Notes: a model not told the origin generated them from the sequence alone. A stretch of 64,000 nucleotides of DNA from Bradyrhizobium diazoefficiens (GCF_016616235.1 NZ_CP067100.1:1-64000); one strand, 5' to 3'. Shown: positions 35,845 to 46,607, counted from the stretch's first letter. Made by a program: numbers and translations.

Positions 35845-36900
35845 TTGCCCAAAAGCGCATCGGATTCGTCGTCTATCGCTCCCAGCCGCAAATTTGACCG
35901 CGACATGCAAGTTCCGCCCGAGACTCAGGTCGTCATCGACTTCGACGACAACCGCGCCGCATCCGCGCTGGTCGGCCCCTATGGCCAGCATCTGGCACAG
36001 ATCGAGCGGCGGCTCGGCGTCATCGTGGATTCCAAGGGCAACCACATCACCATTGGCGGCACGCGCGACGGCTGCGATGCCGCACGCCGCGTGCTGGAGA
36101 TGCTCTACGCGCAAGCCGTGAAGGGACAGGATCTTGACCAGGGCGAGGTCGAGGGCGCAATCCGCGCCGTGATCGCGCAGGGGTCGCTGTTCGAGTTCGA
36201 CGCCAAGTCGGCCAAGGCGACGTTCGACAGCATCAATTTGCGCAAGCGTCCGGTGCGCGCGCGCACGGCGGCGCAGGACTCCTACATCCGCGCGCTGAAG
36301 CGCCACGAGCTGGTGTTCGGCATCGGCCCGGCCGGCACCGGCAAGACCTGGCTCGCGGTCGCGCATGCCGCGCAGCTGTTCGAGCGCAAGGAGGTCGACA
36401 AGATCATCCTGTCGCGTCCGGCGGTCGAAGCCGGCGAGCGGCTCGGCTTTTTGCCCGGCGATCTCCGCGAGAAGGTCGATCCGTATCTGCGCCCGATCTA
36501 CGACGCGCTCTACGACCTCATGGATGCGCGAGTCGTCGAGCGCGCGCTGCAGACCGGCGAGATCGAGATCGCGCCGCTCGCCTTCATGCGCGGCCGCACG
36601 CTGACCAATGCCGCCATCATCCTGGACGAGGCGCAGAACACCACGTCGATGCAGATGAAGATGTTCCTGACCCGCCTTGGCGAGAACAGCCGCATGATCG
36701 TGACCGGCGATCCCTCGCAGATCGACCTGCCGAACGGCCAGACCTCGGGTCTTGCCGAGGCGACGCGCCTACTCGGCGGCGTCGAAGGCATCGCACAAGT
36801 TCATTTCAAGGCCGAGGACGTGATCCGCCACGAGCTCGTGGCGCGGATCGTCGCCGCTTATGAAGGGTCGCCGCAGCGGCCGGCAGCCCAGAAATCCTGA
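35845..36900 (+). CDS. ybeZ: PhoH-like ATPase (YbeZ)
   Basis: A 351-residue PhoH family ATPase that in other bacteria works with the rRNA endonuclease YbeY in ribosome maturation. The N-terminal part (about 25-90) is KH-like (VGPYGQHLAQIERRLGVIVD). The helicase-type ATPase follows with Walker A GPAGTGKTWLAVA from 161 and Walker B AAIILDEAQNTT near 253. It appears to start with TTG at 35845, placed 10 bases after a GGAG site; an in-frame ATG at 35905 is the alternative. It lies 4 bases after the miaB stop codon and just upstream of ybeY. Confidence 0.94.
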   Translation: MPKSASDSSSIAPSRKFDRDMQVPPETQVVIDFDDNRAASALVGPYGQHLAQIERRLGVIVDSKGNHITIGGTRDGCDAARRVLEMLYAQAVKGQDLDQGEVEGAIRAVIAQGSLFEFDAKSAKATFDSINLRKRPVRARTAAQDSYIRALKRHELVFGIGPAGTGKTWLAVAHAAQLFERKEVDKIILSRPAVEAGERLGFLPGDLREKVDPYLRPIYDALYDLMDARVVERALQTGEIEIAPLAFMRGRTLTNAAIILDEAQNTTSMQMKMFLTRLGENSRMIVTGDPSQIDLPNGQTSGLAEATRLLGGVEGIAQVHFKAEDVIRHELVARIVAAYEGSPQRPAAQKS

Positions 36901-36962
36901 CGGGACAACATCCGGACCAAGCGGGCGCGGACGAAGGCGCCTCATCGTTCCGAACAAGCACA

Positions 36963-37472
36963 ATGTCACATCCGAACCTTCCCATGACCGAGGTCCTCGT
37001 CGTTGCCGATTGCTGGCAGCGCGAGCCCGAGTCCGAAGCCGTGATCCAGCGCGCGGTCGCCGCCGCCGCCGAGAGTGTCGACGAAGACGTCGCCGACGCG
37101 GAAGTGGCGGTGATGCTGACCGACGATGCCGGCATCCGCACCCTCAACAGCAACTGGCGCGGCATCGACAAGCCGACCAATGTGCTGTCGTTTCCCGCGC
37201 TCCAGCCGGAGGGCGAGTGGAAGGAAGGCGATGCGCCGCGCATGCTCGGTGACATCGCGATCGCCTATGAGACCATGCGGCGCGAGGCGGACGAGGAGCA
37301 CAAGCCGTTCGATCATCATTTGAGTCACCTCGCCGTCCATGGTTTCCTGCACCTGATCGGCTACGATCACGAGACCGACGACGACGCCGAGGAAATGGAA
37401 GCGCTGGAGACCGAGATCCTGGCACATCTTGGCATCCCCGACCCCTATGCAGACCGCACGGGGACGCACTGA
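36963..37472 (+). CDS. ybeY: Endoribonuclease YbeY
   Basis: YbeY is a single-strand endoribonuclease needed for 16S rRNA 3' maturation and ribosome quality control. The 169-residue protein has the zinc-binding motif HLAVHGFLHLIGYDH, with three His as ligands, and the conserved LNSNWRGIDKPTNVLSFP. It follows ybeZ and overlaps corC by one base (TGATG), which fits an operon for rRNA and envelope functions. An ATG at 36984 would shorten the N-terminus by seven residues. Confidence 0.96.
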   Translation: MSHPNLPMTEVLVVADCWQREPESEAVIQRAVAAAAESVDEDVADAEVAVMLTDDAGIRTLNSNWRGIDKPTNVLSFPALQPEGEWKEGDAPRMLGDIAIAYETMRREADEEHKPFDHHLSHLAVHGFLHLIGYDHETDDDAEEMEALETEILAHLGIPDPYADRTGTH

Positions 37473-38590
37473 TGCCGGATTCCGACCCGACCCACGACAA
37501 TCCGCGCAACACGCCCAATTTGCCGGCCGTGGTGACACCAGGCGAGGTGCTGCGCCCGACGGCGGACGGCTGGCTGGTTCGCGCCATCCGCACGCTGTTC
37601 GGCTGGAAGGCGGGATCCGTGCGCGACGACCTCCAGGTCGTGCTCAACGCGACGACGCCTGACGACACCGGCTTCTCTGCGGTCGAGCGCACCATGCTGC
37701 GCAACATCCTCGGCCTGCACGAGCGCCGTATCGCCGACGTCATGGTGCATCGCGCCGACATCGTCGCGGTGAAGCGCGACATCCCGCTCGGCGAGCTGAT
37801 GGACCGCTTCGAGAGCGCCGGCCATTCCCGTCTCGTGGTCTACAACGAGACGCTCGACGATCCGGTCGGGATCGTCCACATCCGCGATTTGCTCGCCTTC
37901 ATGACCGCGCGTGCCCGCGTCCCGGAAGCCGTCAAGACCAAGCGCAAGAAGCCGCTGCCGGCCGGGCTCGACCTGCGGACGGTCGACCTCGCATTGCCGC
38001 TGGAGGATGCGCGCATCATCCGCAAGCTGCTTTACGTGCCGCCGTCGATGCGGGCGATCGACCTGCTCGCGCAGATGCAGGCGACGCGCATTCATCTCGC
38101 GCTGGTCGTCGACGAATATGGCGGTAGCGACGGACTGGTTTCGCTCGAGGACATCGTCGAGCAGATCGTCGGCGAAATCGACGACGAGCACGACAGCGAC
38201 GAGCCGCCCTCGATCGTGCGCCTGCCCGATAACGCCTTCATCGCCGATGCGCGCGCCAGCCTCGACGACGTCCGCACCGTGATCGGCGAGGACTTCGTCA
38301 CCGGCGAGGCCGGCGAGGAAGTGGAGACCCTTGGCGGCTATCTCGTCAGCTTCGTCGGGCGCCTGCCGGTGCGCGGCGAGGTGATCTCGGGCCCCGGCAA
38401 TTACGAGGTCGAGGTGCTCGATGCCGACCCGCGCCGCGTCAAGCGGCTGCGCATCTCGACGCGGAAGGAGCGGCCTGCCCCGCGCACCCAGCGCGAGAGC
38501 CGGCGCCGCGAGGCTGCGCCTGACAGCGGTCAGCCGCCAGCCGGTGACACGCCCACCCCGCCGCCGAGCGAGGGGACCGGCCAGCAGTGA
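37472..38590 (+). CDS. corC: CBS-domain transporter-associated protein (CorC/HlyC family)
   Basis: A 372-residue soluble protein with two CBS domains (about 85-145 and 165-225, including MVHRADIVAV and VVDEYGGSDGLVSLEDI) and a C-terminal CorC_HlyC transporter-associated domain (about 240-325). Family members take part in Mg2+/Co2+ efflux or act with CorA-type channels. It lacks the DUF21 membrane domain of larger homologues. The last 45 residues are a Pro/Arg/Glu-rich tail of low complexity. It is overlapped by lnt at its stop codon. Confidence 0.92.
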   Translation: MPDSDPTHDNPRNTPNLPAVVTPGEVLRPTADGWLVRAIRTLFGWKAGSVRDDLQVVLNATTPDDTGFSAVERTMLRNILGLHERRIADVMVHRADIVAVKRDIPLGELMDRFESAGHSRLVVYNETLDDPVGIVHIRDLLAFMTARARVPEAVKTKRKKPLPAGLDLRTVDLALPLEDARIIRKLLYVPPSMRAIDLLAQMQATRIHLALVVDEYGGSDGLVSLEDIVEQIVGEIDDEHDSDEPPSIVRLPDNAFIADARASLDDVRTVIGEDFVTGEAGEEVETLGGYLVSFVGRLPVRGEVISGPGNYEVEVLDADPRRVKRLRISTRKERPAPRTQRESRRREAAPDSGQPPAGDTPTPPPSEGTGQQ

Positions 38591-40200
38591 GCCCGCTCCA
38601 GCGACTTCGGCTGATCGCGCTTGCCATCATCCTCACCTGGGGATGGAAGCGCGCCCTCATCGCGATGGCATGCGGCGCGCTCTCTGTGCTGGCATTGGCG
38701 CCGTTCAATATCTTCCCGGTGCTGTTCATTACGTTCCCGGTGCTGGTCTGGCTGATCGACGGCGCGGGCGCCGGACGCTACGGCGGCGTGCCCGCCGCGG
38801 CACTGACCGGCTACTGGTTCGGGCTCGGCTATTTCGTTCCCGGCCTCTACTGGATCGGCTACGCCTTCTTCGTCGACGCCGATGTGTTCGCATGGCTGAC
38901 GCCGTTCGCGGTGCTGGGCCTGCCGGCCTATCTGTCCATCTTCACGGCAATCGGCTTTGCGCTCGCGCGGCTGCTCTGGACCAAGAACGCCACGCGCGTG
39001 CTTGCGCTCGCGGCAAGCCTCACCATCAGCGAATGGCTGCGCGGCCACGCGCTGACCGGGTTCCCCTGGAACGCGTTCGGTTATGCCCTGTCCGAGCCGC
39101 TGCCGCTGGCGCAGACGGCATCGCTGATCGGACTATGGGGCATGACATTCCTGACGGTCGCGATCTTCGCCAGTCCCGCGACGCTGATCGACCGCACGCC
39201 CGATCGCCGCCTGCAATGGCGCGTGCCGGCGGCCGCGATTACGCTGCTGATCGTCATGGGCGTCTTCGGCGCGATCCGCCTGTCGCTGCATCCGACCACG
39301 ACGGTGGCGGGCACCAAGCTGCGCCTGATGCAGCCGGACCTGCAACAGGACGCGAAATTCAACTACGCCGCCAAGGCGGAGGTGATGAAGAAATATCTGG
39401 CGCTGTCGGACCGCGCCTCCGGACCGCAATCGACCGGCGTGCGCGATGCCACCATCCTGATCTGGCCGGAATCCGCCTTTCCGTTCTTCCTGACCCGCGA
39501 AGCCGACGCGATGGCTGAGATCGCCGACCTGCTGCCGAAGGGCACGGTGCTGATCACCGGTTCGGTCCGCGCGCCCGACCTACCGCGCGGCACGCCGATC
39601 ACGCGCGCGTATAATTCAATCTACGTGATCGATCACGACGGCAGCGTGCTCGCGGCCTACGACAAGCTGCATCTCGTGCCGTTCGGCGAATACCTCCCCT
39701 ACCAGGACCTGATGGAGAAGCTCGGCTTCGAGCAGCTGACGCGCGTGCGCGGCGGCTTTATTCCCGGCACCGTGCGTCATGCGCTACCGGTGCCAAGTGC
39801 GCCGCCCGCACTGCCGTTGATCTGCTACGAAGCGATCTTTCCCGGCGAGATTGCCGGACGCAACGAGCGTCCGGGTTGGATTGTGAACCTCACCAATGAC
39901 GGCTGGTTCGGCATCTCGACCGGCCCATATCAGCATCTGGAGCAGGCGCGGATGCGCGCGATCGAGCTCGGATTGCCGCTGGTGCGCTCCGCCAATACCG
40001 GCATCTCCGCAGTGATTGATCCGGTCGGGCGAACGATTGCTAGGCTCGGTCTCGGCATTGAGGGCATTTTGGATGCAAACCTGCCCGCCGCGATCCCGCC
40101 GACCGTCTATGCGCGCGTGGGCGATGCACCAGCGGCCATGCTGGTGGCGCTGGCGGTGATTCTGGCGGTCCGCCGCCGTGTCACCAAGCGGCAGCCCTGA
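38587..40200 (+). CDS. lnt: Apolipoprotein N-acyltransferase
   Basis: Lnt adds the third acyl chain to the N-terminal cysteine of lipoproteins in the inner membrane. The 537-residue protein has about six or seven N-terminal membrane helices and a periplasmic nitrilase-fold domain. The catalytic triad is Glu295 (WPESAFPFF), Lys360 (YDKLHLVPFGEYLPY) and Cys413 (LICYEAIFPG). It starts with GTG overlapping the corC stop codon, and is the last gene of the miaB-lnt cluster. A palindrome-containing gap follows before the XRE gene. Confidence 0.96.
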   Translation: MSPLQRLRLIALAIILTWGWKRALIAMACGALSVLALAPFNIFPVLFITFPVLVWLIDGAGAGRYGGVPAAALTGYWFGLGYFVPGLYWIGYAFFVDADVFAWLTPFAVLGLPAYLSIFTAIGFALARLLWTKNATRVLALAASLTISEWLRGHALTGFPWNAFGYALSEPLPLAQTASLIGLWGMTFLTVAIFASPATLIDRTPDRRLQWRVPAAAITLLIVMGVFGAIRLSLHPTTTVAGTKLRLMQPDLQQDAKFNYAAKAEVMKKYLALSDRASGPQSTGVRDATILIWPESAFPFFLTREADAMAEIADLLPKGTVLITGSVRAPDLPRGTPITRAYNSIYVIDHDGSVLAAYDKLHLVPFGEYLPYQDLMEKLGFEQLTRVRGGFIPGTVRHALPVPSAPPALPLICYEAIFPGEIAGRNERPGWIVNLTNDGWFGISTGPYQHLEQARMRAIELGLPLVRSANTGISAVIDPVGRTIARLGLGIEGILDANLPAAIPPTVYARVGDAPAAMLVALAVILAVRRRVTKRQP

Positions 40201-40237
40201 TCGCACCGTCGCCGCCGGCCCGGCCGGAAACCTTTGA

Positions 40238-40256
40238 CAACCGTAGTACACGGTTG
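40238..40256. promoter_or_regulatory. Inverted repeat, possible operator upstream of XRE gene
   Basis: CAACCGTAGTACACGGTTG has perfect 7-bp arms and a 5-bp spacer. A TTGACA box, possible as a -35 element, overlaps the right arm at 40254-40259, but no convincing -10 follows. A site of this shape upstream of a regulator gene suggests autoregulation. Confidence 0.4.
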
Positions 40257-40418
40257 ACAGACTGCGCGCGGGCTCCCCATTCTGCATCCGCTGCAAAAGA
40301 CAGTGGGCATTGCTAAATTTCTCCGCAATGTTTCCCAATAACAGGGTGTGATTTTGACGATGCTGGCACCTGAGGCATTCCTGATTGCGCCGGAGGTGAT
40401 GTTTGGAGGGCTGAGGAA

Positions 40419-40832
40419 ATGTCGAAAGCGCCCAACCCTGTTGACAAATATGTCGGCAGCCGCGTGCGTATGCGCCGCATCATGTTGGGCATGAGCCAGG
40501 AAAAGCTCGGCGAAGCCCTGGGCCTGACTTTCCAGCAGATCCAGAAATACGAGAAGGGCACCAACCGCGTCGGCGCGAGCCGCATCCAGCAGATCGCCGA
40601 GATTCTCCAGGTGCCGGTGTCGTTCCTGTTCGAGGGCGGCCCTAGCGGCGTGCCGGGGCCGGACGGCTTCAGCGAAGGCGCTTCGCCCTCTTACGTCTCC
40701 GACTTCCTCGCGACCTCCGAAGGTCTCGCACTGACCAAGGCGTTCACCCGAATCGCCGATTCGAAGATGCGCCGCTCGATCGTCGATCTGGTCGAGCAGA
40801 TCGCCGCGCGCGAAGGCCCGGACAAGCGCTGA
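40419..40832 (+). CDS. XRE family helix-turn-helix regulator
   Basis: A 137-residue regulator with an N-terminal Cro/CI-type helix-turn-helix (VGSRVRMRRIMLGMSQEKLG and LGLTFQQIQKYEKGTNRVGA) and a C-terminal helical region (ASPSYVSDFLATSEGLALTK, RRSIVDLVEQIAA). It closely resembles a small regulator conserved across alphaproteobacteria next to lnt. The family includes regulators of cell cycle or symbiosis and is not a phage repressor here, because no phage genes are near. Targets are unknown. Confidence 0.9.
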   Translation: MSKAPNPVDKYVGSRVRMRRIMLGMSQEKLGEALGLTFQQIQKYEKGTNRVGASRIQQIAEILQVPVSFLFEGGPSGVPGPDGFSEGASPSYVSDFLATSEGLALTKAFTRIADSKMRRSIVDLVEQIAAREGPDKR

Positions 40833-40947
40833 GGCGGCTCCTCATTCCGATTTGAGGCCGCGCCAAATCTGGCCTATGTCGTCATTTGCGGCCGCGCCTT
40901 GCTGCGCGCCCTGTCCGATGATGCAGTTCGAAGGCACAGATCCGTCC

Positions 40948-42075
40948 ATGACCAGCGCCAATTGGTTCGATTCTCAAACTATTCTCTATGGCATCCGCCG
41001 CTGGGTGGAGATCGAGACGCCGACCGACGCGCCCGAACAGGTCAACAAACTGATGTCACTGGTTGCGGATCATTTCCACGATCTGCCCGTTGCGCTGGAA
41101 CGCGTCGCCGGCGTCGACGGCTGCGGTGATCATCTCATCGCGCGTTCGGCGTGGGGCCAGGATCAGCCGGGCATCCTGATCCTCAGTCATCTCGATACCG
41201 TTCATCCCATGGGCTTCATCGAGCGCCTGCCGTTCAAGGTCGAGGGCGACAGCGCGTTCGGCCCCGGCATCTACGACATGAAGGGCGGCGCCTACATCGC
41301 CCACCACGCATTTCGTGCGCTTTGCGCCGACGGCGCTCGCCCGCCACTCGGCATCACCCATGTCTTCACCTCCGACGAGGAGATCGGCAGCCCGACTTCG
41401 CGTGCGCTGATCGAGAAAGAGGGGCGCAAAGCGAAATACGTGCTGGTGACGGAGCCGGCGCGCGACGGCGGCAAGATCGTCACCGGACGCAAGGGTGTCG
41501 GACGCTTCCGCGTGTTCATCAAGGGCGTGCCTGCGCATGCCGGAACGCGGCCCGAGGACGGCCGCAGCGCCGTTCGCGAGCTCGCCAACGTCATCCTGGC
41601 GCTCGAAGGCATGAATGATCTCAAGCGCGGCGTCACCGTGAATGTCGGCGTGGCGCGCGGCGGCACCCGCCCCAACGTCACGCCGGAAGAGGCCTATGCC
41701 GAGATCGATCTGCGCGTGCCGAGCCTTGCCGACGCGGAAGAATTCGTCGGCAAGATCCTCGGGCTGACATCCAAGACCGAAGGCGTCAGCGTCACGGTCA
41801 GGGGCGAGCTCAATCGACCGCCTTACGAGAAGAGCAATGCCGGCGCCTCGCTGTACGAGCATGCAAAGACGCTCGCCGCCGACATCGGCTTCGAGCTGCT
41901 CGACACCCACACCGGCGGCGGCTCGGACGGCAATTTCACCGCCGCGCACACCGCAACGCTCGACGGCCTCGGCGTCGACGGCAAGGGCGCACACACCCAT
42001 TATGAGCAGCTCTATGTCTCCTCGCTCGAGCCGCGCGCGCGGCTGCTCCATCGGCTGTACCAGACCCTGCGATGA
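40948..42075 (+). CDS. M20 family metallopeptidase (carboxypeptidase G2-like)
   Basis: A protein of about 375 residues of the M20/M25/M40 di-zinc hydrolases, similar to glutamate carboxypeptidase. Metal ligands and catalytic residues are visible in ILSHLDTVHPMG (His, Asp), GPGIYDMKGGAYIAHHA (bridging Asp), TSDEEIGSPTSRA (catalytic Glu and ligand), VTEPARDGG and TGGGSDGNFTAA, and the end GKGAHTHYEQLY (His). A dimerisation lid lies between. The start is uncertain (40921 or 40948); the upstream extension is Cys/Pro-rich. It overlaps trmB as ATGA. Its substrate is unknown. Confidence 0.9.
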   Translation: MTSANWFDSQTILYGIRRWVEIETPTDAPEQVNKLMSLVADHFHDLPVALERVAGVDGCGDHLIARSAWGQDQPGILILSHLDTVHPMGFIERLPFKVEGDSAFGPGIYDMKGGAYIAHHAFRALCADGARPPLGITHVFTSDEEIGSPTSRALIEKEGRKAKYVLVTEPARDGGKIVTGRKGVGRFRVFIKGVPAHAGTRPEDGRSAVRELANVILALEGMNDLKRGVTVNVGVARGGTRPNVTPEEAYAEIDLRVPSLADAEEFVGKILGLTSKTEGVSVTVRGELNRPPYEKSNAGASLYEHAKTLAADIGFELLDTHTGGGSDGNFTAAHTATLDGLGVDGKGAHTHYEQLYVSSLEPRARLLHRLYQTLR

Positions 42076-42782
42076 GCGAGCGCAACTCAGATCCCGATCG
42101 CGATGACAGCCAGCGCGCCTTCTTCGGGCGCCGCAAGGGCCACAAGCTGCGGCAGCACCAGGCCGAGCTGATCGACCATCTGCTGCCGCATCTTGCGCTC
42201 GACATCGAGGGCGAAGCGCCGGCGAATGCCGCGGAGATCTTCGATCCCGCGGCCGAGGATGTGCGGCTCGAGATCGGCTTCGGCGGCGGCGAGCATCTTG
42301 CGGCGGAAGCGCAACACTTCACGACGACCGGCTTCATCGGCTGCGAGCCCTATGTCAACGGCATGGCGAAAATCCTCGCGCAGATCGAGGCCGCCAACAT
42401 CGGCAACATCCGCCTGTTCGCCGGCGATGCCGCCGAACTGCTGGCCTGGCTGCCGCCGGCTTCGCTGTCGCGGATCGACCTGATCCATCCCGATCCATGG
42501 CCGAAGCGGCGGCACTGGAAGCGGCGCTTCGTCCAGGACCGCACCATCGCGGCGATGGCGCGCGTGCTGAAGCGCGGCGGCGAATTCCGCTTCGTCTGCG
42601 ACATCGACGATTACTGCGCCTGGACGCTGTCGCACCTCGCGCGCTCGGTGGCTTTCACCTGGCTTGCAGAACGCGCCGACGATTTCCGGCAACCATGGGC
42701 GGGCTACACCATGACGCGTTACGGCCGCAAAGCCGCGCGTGAAGGGCGCAAGGCGGCGTACTTGCGGTTCAGGCGAATTTAG
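42072..42782 (+). CDS. trmB: tRNA (guanine-N7-)-methyltransferase
   Basis: TrmB makes m7G at position 46 of tRNA using SAM. The 236-residue protein starts with a polar tail containing FFGRRKGHKLRQHQAELIDH. It has the SAM-binding motif LEIGFGGGEHLAAEA and the TrmB signature LIHPDPWPKRRHWKRRFVQD, and ends MTRYGRKAAREGRKAAYLRF. It is translationally coupled to the upstream peptidase gene and shares a 4-bp tail-to-tail overlap with the DUF2336 gene. Confidence 0.95.
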   Translation: MSERNSDPDRDDSQRAFFGRRKGHKLRQHQAELIDHLLPHLALDIEGEAPANAAEIFDPAAEDVRLEIGFGGGEHLAAEAQHFTTTGFIGCEPYVNGMAKILAQIEAANIGNIRLFAGDAAELLAWLPPASLSRIDLIHPDPWPKRRHWKRRFVQDRTIAAMARVLKRGGEFRFVCDIDDYCAWTLSHLARSVAFTWLAERADDFRQPWAGYTMTRYGRKAAREGRKAAYLRFRRI

Positions 42783-43861
42783 ATCGTCTGCCGGTTGCGC
42801 CAGAAATTCACGACGCGCTCGGCCGTCGTTGGCATCAGGCGGGTGAAGTTCGAGCGCGCCTGCTCGAGGTCCCCATCGGCCGGCGTGCGATTCGGGCCGT
42901 ACCACATCAGGACCAGCGCGCGCACCGTGGGCCAGCCGAGATTGAGCATGCGGCCCAGGACCAGAATCGGATCGTAACGGTCGCCTGCGATCAGGCGATC
43001 GAGGATCGAGAGGCGGATACCGGACATCGCCGAGAGCGAAGCGATCGATTCCTCGTATTTGTGCGCCTTGGCGAAGCCGAGCAGCGCGCTCTCGCCGAGA
43101 TGGCCTTCGCGATGCAAGGCCAGCACCGTGCGCTGCGCCGCCGAGTAATCGCGGCGCGGCCCCGGGGGGCGCGCAGCTTCCTCGATCGCGGCCATCGCCC
43201 GCTTGATCTCGACCTGGCGCGCTGGATTGACCACGCTGGAGAGGCGGCGGCGGATGACGTCAAGCGTGCCGTTGAGCAGCTCCTTCAGGTGCTCGCCCGA
43301 GAGATCGCTGCGCTGGCCAATCCTCAGCGTGAGCACGCCATCCTGCGCGGCGCGCTTGATCAGCTCGGAATAGCTGCCGGGAGAAAACACCGCACCGGCA
43401 TTGCCTGCGGCGCGACGCACCACGTCGCGATCGCCGCGCTCGATCAACACGTCAGTGATGAGGGAAGACAAGGTGGGGCGTTCGGTCATCGCCAGCAGAT
43501 GGCCCTGACCCTTCAGCCGCGCGATCTCGACCAGCGCGGAATCGTCGAGCACGGGCGAGCGGCGCAGCACCGGGCCCGCCACCGTAATCTCGTTCTCGCG
43601 GGCGAGCTGGTTCACCAGGTGCGGTGGCGCGTTATCGAGGTATGAGAAGCGCTCAGCGAGATCGGCGCGCGCGGTGAGCTCCGCATGCGGTACCAGATCG
43701 ATCAGGAGATTGTCGAAGAGATCGACGAGGTCAGGGCGGAGATTTGCGGCATCCTGAAAAAACAGCGCGGAGATGGCGCGCGCGATCTCGCCACGACGCC
43801 TGGGGTCGCCGCGTTTGACGATATCGTCCAGTCCGGGAATGAGCGACGTGGCAACAGTCAT
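42779..43861 (-). CDS. DUF2336 domain protein
   Basis: A 360-residue helical repeat protein that I assign to DUF2336, a family known mainly from alphaproteobacteria and of unknown function. It starts [20 protein letters not shown] and is built of alpha-helical units with repeated DxA/DLxxRF patterns ([32 protein letters not shown]), resembling HEAT-like arrays. No signal peptide or membrane segment is visible. It is convergent with trmB and divergent from rimP across 377 bases. Confidence 0.8.
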   Translation of the reverse strand: MTVATSLIPGLDDIVKRGDPRRRGEIARAISALFFQDAANLRPDLVDLFDNLLIDLVPHAELTARADLAERFSYLDNAPPHLVNQLARENEITVAGPVLRRSPVLDDSALVEIARLKGQGHLLAMTERPTLSSLITDVLIERGDRDVVRRAAGNAGAVFSPGSYSELIKRAAQDGVLTLRIGQRSDLSGEHLKELLNGTLDVIRRRLSSVVNPARQVEIKRAMAAIEEAARPPGPRRDYSAAQRTVLALHREGHLGESALLGFAKAHKYEESIASLSAMSGIRLSILDRLIAGDRYDPILVLGRMLNLGWPTVRALVLMWYGPNRTPADGDLEQARSNFTRLMPTTAERVVNFWRNRQTI

Positions 43862-44994
<1,133 letters not shown>

Positions 44995-44996
44995 CC

Positions 44997-46607
44997 ATGG
45001 CAGTCAGCGCCAATCGACTTGAATTGCTCCAGATCGCCGACGCCGTTGCGCGCGAGAAATCGATCGACCGCGGCATCGTGATCGCGGCGATGGAGGACGC
45101 CATCGCCAAGGCGGCGCGGGCCCGCTACGGCAGCGAGACTGACGTTCATGCCGAGATCGACCCGAAGAAGGGCGAGCTGCGGCTGTCGCGCCACATGCTG
45201 GTGGTCGACAAGGTCGAGAACCACTCCAACCAGATCTCGCTGGTCGATGCGCAGCGCGCCAATCCCGGCGCCCAGGTCGGCGACACCATCGCCGACACCC
45301 TGCCGCCGCTGGAATATGGCCGCATCGCCGCGCAGTCGGCCAAGCAGGTCATCGTGCAGAAGGTGCGCGAGGCCGAGCGCGACCGGCAATATCAGGAATT
45401 CAAGGACCGCATCGGCGACATCGTCAACGGCGTCGTCAAGCGCGTCGAATATGGCAGCGTGATCGTCGATCTCGGCCGCGGTGAAGCCATCATCCGCCGC
45501 GACGAGATGCTGCCGCGCGAGGTGTTCCGCAACGGCGACCGCGTCCGCGCCTATATCTTCGATGTCCGCCGCGAGACCAGAGGCCCGCAGATCTTCCTCT
45601 CCCGCACCCATCCGCAGTTCATGGCCAAGCTGTTCGCGCAGGAAGTGCCTGAGATCTATGACGGCATCGTCGAGATCAAGGCGGTGGCCCGCGATCCGGG
45701 CTCGCGCGCGAAAATCGGCGTGATTTCCCGCGATTCCTCGGTCGATCCGGTCGGCGCATGCGTCGGCATGCGCGGCTCGCGCGTGCAGGCCGTGGTGAAC
45801 GAACTGCAGGGCGAGAAGATCGACATCATCCCCTGGTCGCCGGACATCGCCACCTTCGTGGTCAACGCGCTGGCGCCGGCGGAAGTCTCCAAGGTCGTCA
45901 TCGACGAAGACCGCGAGCGCATCGAGGTCGTGGTGCCCGACACCAACAACCAGCTCTCGCTGGCGATCGGCCGCCGCGGCCAGAACGTGCGCCTCGCCTC
46001 GCAGCTCACCGGCTGGGACATCGATATCCTGACCGAGCAGGAGGAATCGGAGCGCCGCCAGGCCGACTTCGAGAACTCCACCCGCGTCTTCATGGAATCG
46101 CTCAACGTCGATGAAGTGGTCGGCCAGCTCTTGGCGTCCGAAGGCTTCACCTCGGTCGAGGAACTCGCGATGGTGGACCTGAAGGAACTCGCCGGCATCG
46201 AAGGCTTCGACGAGGAGACCGCGCAGGAGCTCCAGAGCCGCGCCCGCGAATATCTCGATCAGCAGGAAGCCGAGATCGAAGCCCGCCGCAAGGAGCTGGG
46301 TGTCGAGGACGCCGTCAAGGACGTGCCCGGCGTCACCTCGAAGATGCTGGTGAAGTTCGGCGAGAACGACATCAAGACGGTCGACGACCTCGCCGGCTGT
46401 GCCACCGACGATCTGGTCGGCTGGACCGAGCGCAAGGAAGGCGGCGAGCAGACCAAGCATCCGGGTGCACTCGACGGTATCGACATCTCCCGTGACGACG
46501 CCGAAGCGATGATCATGCAGGCCCGCGTCAAGGCCGGCTGGATCACCGAGGCCGATCTCGCCAAGCCGGCTGAGGAGGCCGAGGCGACCGAAGATCAACC
46601 GGCTTGA
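44997..46607 (+). CDS. nusA: Transcription termination/antitermination factor NusA
   Basis: NusA binds RNA polymerase and modulates pausing, termination and antitermination. The 536-residue protein has the N-terminal polymerase-binding domain (about 1-130), an S1 domain (about 135-200, with VKRVEYGSVIVDLGRGEAII), two KH domains (about 200-345, with VGACVGMRGSRVQAVVNEL and LAIGRRGQNVRLASQLTGW), and C-terminal acidic repeats typical of proteobacterial NusA. An AAGGAG site precedes the ATG. Its place between rimP and ylxR-infB is the classical one, and NusA may feed back on the leader hairpin. Confidence 0.97.
   Translation: MAVSANRLELLQIADAVAREKSIDRGIVIAAMEDAIAKAARARYGSETDVHAEIDPKKGELRLSRHMLVVDKVENHSNQISLVDAQRANPGAQVGDTIADTLPPLEYGRIAAQSAKQVIVQKVREAERDRQYQEFKDRIGDIVNGVVKRVEYGSVIVDLGRGEAIIRRDEMLPREVFRNGDRVRAYIFDVRRETRGPQIFLSRTHPQFMAKLFAQEVPEIYDGIVEIKAVARDPGSRAKIGVISRDSSVDPVGACVGMRGSRVQAVVNELQGEKIDIIPWSPDIATFVVNALAPAEVSKVVIDEDRERIEVVVPDTNNQLSLAIGRRGQNVRLASQLTGWDIDILTEQEESERRQADFENSTRVFMESLNVDEVVGQLLASEGFTSVEELAMVDLKELAGIEGFDEETAQELQSRAREYLDQQEAEIEARRKELGVEDAVKDVPGVTSKMLVKFGENDIKTVDDLAGCATDDLVGWTERKEGGEQTKHPGALDGIDISRDDAEAMIMQARVKAGWITEADLAKPAEEAEATEDQPA

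Noticed and set aside
40419-40832. Prophage repressor
   Set aside because: The helix-turn-helix is XRE type, but the neighbours are lnt, a peptidase and trmB. No integrase, structural or lysis genes occur in the window.
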